In this document: one piece after another, positions 63,859 through 64,000 of the stretch
Position numbering within the stretch: the stretch's first letter is position 1
Layout of the letters: every line of letters starts with the position of its first letter
Source of the DNA: Gilvimarinus chinensis DSM 19667
GTDB lineage: Bacteria; Pseudomonadota; Gammaproteobacteria; Pseudomonadales; Cellvibrionaceae
DNA: 64,000 nt
Direction of reading: 5' to 3'
NCBI RefSeq assembly: GCF_000377745.1
Contig: NZ_KB898709.1
Coordinates: 5,001 to 69,000, forward strand
Translations under genes and position numbers: made by a program
Notes under the pieces: model-generated
What the model saw: the letters and a program-made list of their open reading frames with translations, nothing else
The model's database searches: none
What the model was told of the DNA's origin: nothing

Positions 63859-64000
63859 CTATGGCAGGTAATTCAAGCTATATCGTACAATTTCTTCTGT
63901 TTTTAACGCTATACCGGCCTCATTTTCGGTAAAAACCCAATTTAAGTCCTGCCAACCTCTCAACCAGGTAAATTGCCGCTTAGCCAACTGCCGCGTAGCG
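63859..64000 (-). CDS. miaA: tRNA dimethylallyltransferase MiaA, C-terminal end
   Basis: Partial; it runs off the right edge. On the minus strand the last 46 codons read [20 protein letters not shown] through to a TAG at 63861-63859, the conserved C-terminal end of MiaA, which adds the isopentenyl group to A37 of tRNAs. It ends 130 bp upstream of hfq, as in other gammaproteobacteria. The C-terminal fragment alone cannot show activity, but the order and sequence fit. Confidence 0.9.
   Translation of the reverse strand, partial: ATRQLAKRQFTWLRGWQDLNWVFTENEAGIALKTEEIVRYSLNYLP

Overview
The window looks like chromosome of a plant-polysaccharide-degrading marine or soil gammaproteobacterium, most likely of the Cellvibrionales (Cellvibrio/Saccharophagus/Simiduia/Teredinibacter type). 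This is inferred from gene content and order (ilvC-pssA, miaA-hfq-hflX-hflK-hflC-hisZ-purA, large TonB receptors, TTG/GTG starts), not from a database comparison. It begins inside a 16S rRNA gene and ends inside miaA.

Layout. 1-981: 5' end of a 16S rRNA gene (minus strand) and an upstream array of five tandem sigma-70-type promoters. 1.1-5.7 kb: housekeeping genes mntP, pssA, ilvC with divergent ilvY, a HAD phosphatase, and tRNA-Leu(CAG). 6.5-20.4 kb: a xylan/xylo-oligosaccharide utilisation locus with a D-xylose-dehydrogenase-like oxidoreductase, sugar MFS porter, PhyH-type dioxygenase, GH43 xylosidase, flavin-dependent halogenase-like protein, TonB receptor, LacI regulator and a GH120 beta-xylosidase lipoprotein. 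20.4-29.2 kb: an unusual minus-strand block of secreted proteins: a c-type cytochrome, a membrane-anchored unknown, a Ser-rich protein with duplicated Cys modules, and a 1673-residue protein joining a GH26-like hydrolase and CBM/Ig modules to a C-terminal di-heme oxidoreductase. 29.6-34.1 kb: a membrane-linked AraC regulator and xylB-xylA. A perfect 12-bp palindrome (GTTAACGTTAAC) recurs before the GH43 gene, before the TonB receptor and between the AraC gene and xylB, and is the likely operator of the LacI protein.

34.3-39.5 kb: quinone-oxidoreductase-like protein, DkgB, an MFS exporter with a divergent YafC-like LysR, rnk with an attenuator-like leader and mini-ORF, and azurin. 39.6-43.9 kb: a ferric-iron ABC operon (FbpCBA plus an unknown periplasmic protein) behind a Fur-box-like site. 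44.1-47.0 kb: a VC1899/Card1-like CARF-nuclease translationally coupled to a class I glutamine amidotransferase with no CRISPR locus in the window, then Ada. 47.4-50.4 kb: a second large TonB receptor preceded by two LacI-type palindromes. 50.6-57.1 kb: DUF599 protein, two SDR-type proteins, and two cardiolipin-synthase-family enzymes flanking a small secreted protein. 57.3-64.0 kb: purA, hisZ, hflC, hflK, hflX, hfq and the 3' end of miaA.

How it fits together: TonB import, a surface GH120 enzyme, the GH43 enzyme, inner-membrane sugar uptake and XylA/XylB would take xylan fragments to xylulose-5-phosphate, under one LacI-type repressor. The heme-bearing secreted proteins suggest an additional redox component in polymer attack. 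No CRISPR array, prophage or intact insertion sequence was seen.
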